Part shown: positions 13,956 through 15,244 of the stretch, one piece after another | Numbering within the stretch: the first letter of the stretch is position 1 | How the letters are laid out: the number at the start of each line of letters is the position of its first letter | Source of the DNA: Sulfitobacter sp. | Lineage (GTDB): Bacteria > Pseudomonadota > Alphaproteobacteria > Rhodobacterales > Rhodobacteraceae | Length of the DNA: 15,244 nt | NCBI GenBank assembly: GCA_026421135.1 | Contig: JAPKCR010000007.1 | Span: forward strand, 1-15,244 | Reading direction: 5' to 3' | The notes under the pieces: model-generated | Databases searched by the model: none | Seen by the model: the letters and a program-made list of their open reading frames with translations, nothing else | What the model was told of the DNA's origin: nothing | Program-made: the position numbers and the translations under genes

Positions 13956-15194
13956 ATGAAGCTTCAGGATCTCGACGTCATTGTTACTGCGCCACCGGCC
14001 CCAGGATGGGGCGGGCGATATTGGATTTTGGTCAAACTGACGACCGACACTGGCATCGTAGGTTGGGGGGAATGCTATGCGTCCTCTGTTGGCCCCGAAG
14101 CGATGCGCGCGGTGATCGAAGACGTATTCGAGCGGCACATGCAGGGGCAAAATCCTGAGGATATCGAACTGATGTTCCGGCGCGCCTATTCATCGGGTTT
14201 TACCCAGCGACCTGATTTGACTGTGATGGGGGCGTTTTCAGGGCTTGAGATTGCGTGCTGGGACATCTTAGGCAAGGACCGTGACCGGCCTGTCTACGCG
14301 CTTATCGGGGGACGCATGAACGAGCGTGTTCGCGCCTATACCTATCTGTACCCTTTGCCTCATCATGACATCGCGGCGTTCTGGAATTCGCCTGAAATGG
14401 CTGCTGAATCGGCGCTTGATTGCGTGGCACGGGGCTATACCGCGATCAAGTTTGATCCCGCTGGCCCCTATACCCTGCGCGGCGGCCACATGCCCGCGAT
14501 GACCGATATCAGCCAGTCTGTTGCCTTTTGCAAAGCCATCCGTGAGGCCGTAGGTGACAAGGCCGATTTGTTGTTTGGCACCCATGGGCAGTTCACGACC
14601 GCCGGGGCTATTCGCCTAGGCCAAGCCATCGCGCCCTATACGCCGCTTTGGTACGAAGAGCCGATCCCGCCGGACGCAGTTGATCAAATGGCCCTTGTAG
14701 CCCGCAGCGTCGGCATCCCCATCGCGACCGGGGAGCGTCTGACCACGAAAGCGGAATTCGCGCCAGTGTTGCGCGCCGGGGCCGCTGCCATTTTGCAACC
14801 CGCTTTAGGGCGCGCCGGAGGTATCTGGGAGGCAAAGAAGATCGCGGCGATGGCCGAGGTATACAACGCGCAGATTGCACCGCATCTTTATGCAGGTCCG
14901 GTGGAATGGGCCGCGAACATACATCTGGCTGTTTCTATCCCAAATATCCTGATGTGCGAATGCATTGAAACCCCGTTCCATGATCACTTGATCAAGGGAT
15001 CCATTCGCGTGAAAGACGGATTTATTGAAGCGCCCACCGCCCCCGGTTTGGGAATCGAGGTGGACGAGAAGCTAGCCCGTGCCCATCCCTATGCTGGGTC
15101 CGACCTGCATTTGCAGATGCAAGAGGCCCCTTGCGATTATGCAAATGGAAACGCGTTTCAGGGCGGTGCCCCAGTGGATCAGAAAAAAGATTGA
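13956..15194 (+). CDS. Mandelate racemase / enolase-superfamily sugar-acid dehydratase or cycloisomerase
   Basis: The 412-residue protein has the enolase-superfamily layout: an N-terminal capping domain (about 1-125) and a TIM barrel. Visible elements are the acid-base motif KFD (Lys165-Asp167), the metal-ligand region YEEP (Glu234/235), Glu260 in ATGERLTT and the barrel histidine His310 in APHLYAGP. The first metal-ligand position, usually Asp, falls in GTHGQFT (208-214) and appears to be Gly208. That motif recalls a subgroup including 3,6-anhydro-L-galactonate cycloisomerase of agar breakdown, as well as galactonate-dehydratase relatives. Function therefore is sugar-acid dehydration or cycloisomerisation, substrate unsure. 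The ATG has a moderate AAGG upstream. It begins 116 bases after the transporter and may be a separate transcript. The 50 bases after it (15195-15244) hold no clear gene. Confidence 0.85.
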   Translation: MKLQDLDVIVTAPPAPGWGGRYWILVKLTTDTGIVGWGECYASSVGPEAMRAVIEDVFERHMQGQNPEDIELMFRRAYSSGFTQRPDLTVMGAFSGLEIACWDILGKDRDRPVYALIGGRMNERVRAYTYLYPLPHHDIAAFWNSPEMAAESALDCVARGYTAIKFDPAGPYTLRGGHMPAMTDISQSVAFCKAIREAVGDKADLLFGTHGQFTTAGAIRLGQAIAPYTPLWYEEPIPPDAVDQMALVARSVGIPIATGERLTTKAEFAPVLRAGAAAILQPALGRAGGIWEAKKIAAMAEVYNAQIAPHLYAGPVEWAANIHLAVSIPNILMCECIETPFHDHLIKGSIRVKDGFIEAPTAPGLGIEVDEKLARAHPYAGSDLHLQMQEAPCDYANGNAFQGGAPVDQKKD

Positions 15195-15244
15195 GCGATG
15201 ATAAGCCAATCGGTACTCAAGCTTTTGAAGCAATAAAACAGCAC

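Noticed and set aside
15198..15236. A 12-codon frame after the enolase-superfamily gene
   Set aside because: Very short, no ribosome-binding site, and near the window edge; nothing supports it as a gene.

Overview
The window reads as a typical alphaproteobacterial chromosome segment, most likely from the Rhodobacteraceae (Roseobacter group). The basis is a divergent irr / fabA-fabB-fabI block, moderately high GC, Irr used as a Fur-family regulator, and an aerobic aromatic-catabolism (beta-ketoadipate) module. This assignment comes from gene content and protein resemblance, not from a database search. About 92% of the window is coding, and no gap exceeds 300 bases. I see no tRNA, rRNA, CRISPR array, insertion sequence or phage gene.

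Left part (187-2485, minus strand): an alpha/beta hydrolase with an aspartate nucleophile (epoxide-hydrolase or haloalkane-dehalogenase type), a phytanoyl-CoA-dioxygenase-family non-haem iron oxygenase, and the iron regulator irr. A good sigma70 promoter for irr lies in the irr-fabA divergent region (2486-2646).

Fatty-acid block (2647-5316, plus strand): fabA, fabB and fabI, the set for oxygen-independent unsaturated fatty acid synthesis plus the final enoyl-ACP reduction. It ends at a hairpin in the convergent gap with a THUMP-domain rRNA methyltransferase (5419-6531, minus). Upstream of the methyltransferase on the same strand is an SlyD-like FKBP prolyl isomerase (6683-7111, minus).

Catabolic block (7297-13839, plus strand): seven tightly packed genes, several overlapping by 1-8 bases. 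They encode an L-2-haloacid dehalogenase with every catalytic residue intact, an alpha/beta hydrolase, a threonine/serine dehydratase-like PLP enzyme, 3-oxoadipate enol-lactonase (pcaD), a second alpha/beta hydrolase of methylesterase type, 3-carboxy-muconate cycloisomerase (pcaB), and a TetA-like major facilitator transporter. The protocatechuate dioxygenase genes (pcaGH) and the decarboxylase gene (pcaC) that usually sit with pcaB and pcaD are absent, so this is a non-canonical mixed operon.

Right end (13956-15194, plus strand): an enolase-superfamily (mandelate racemase-like) sugar-acid dehydratase or cycloisomerase with its own leader.

I do not see strong evidence for a wholly new system. 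The best leads are the unusual pca-containing operon, a two-tier inverted repeat between the FKBP and haloacid dehalogenase genes, a short sequence motif shared by two intergenic regions, a short upstream ORF inside a hairpin ahead of fabA, and two enzymes whose expected catalytic or metal-binding acid is replaced.
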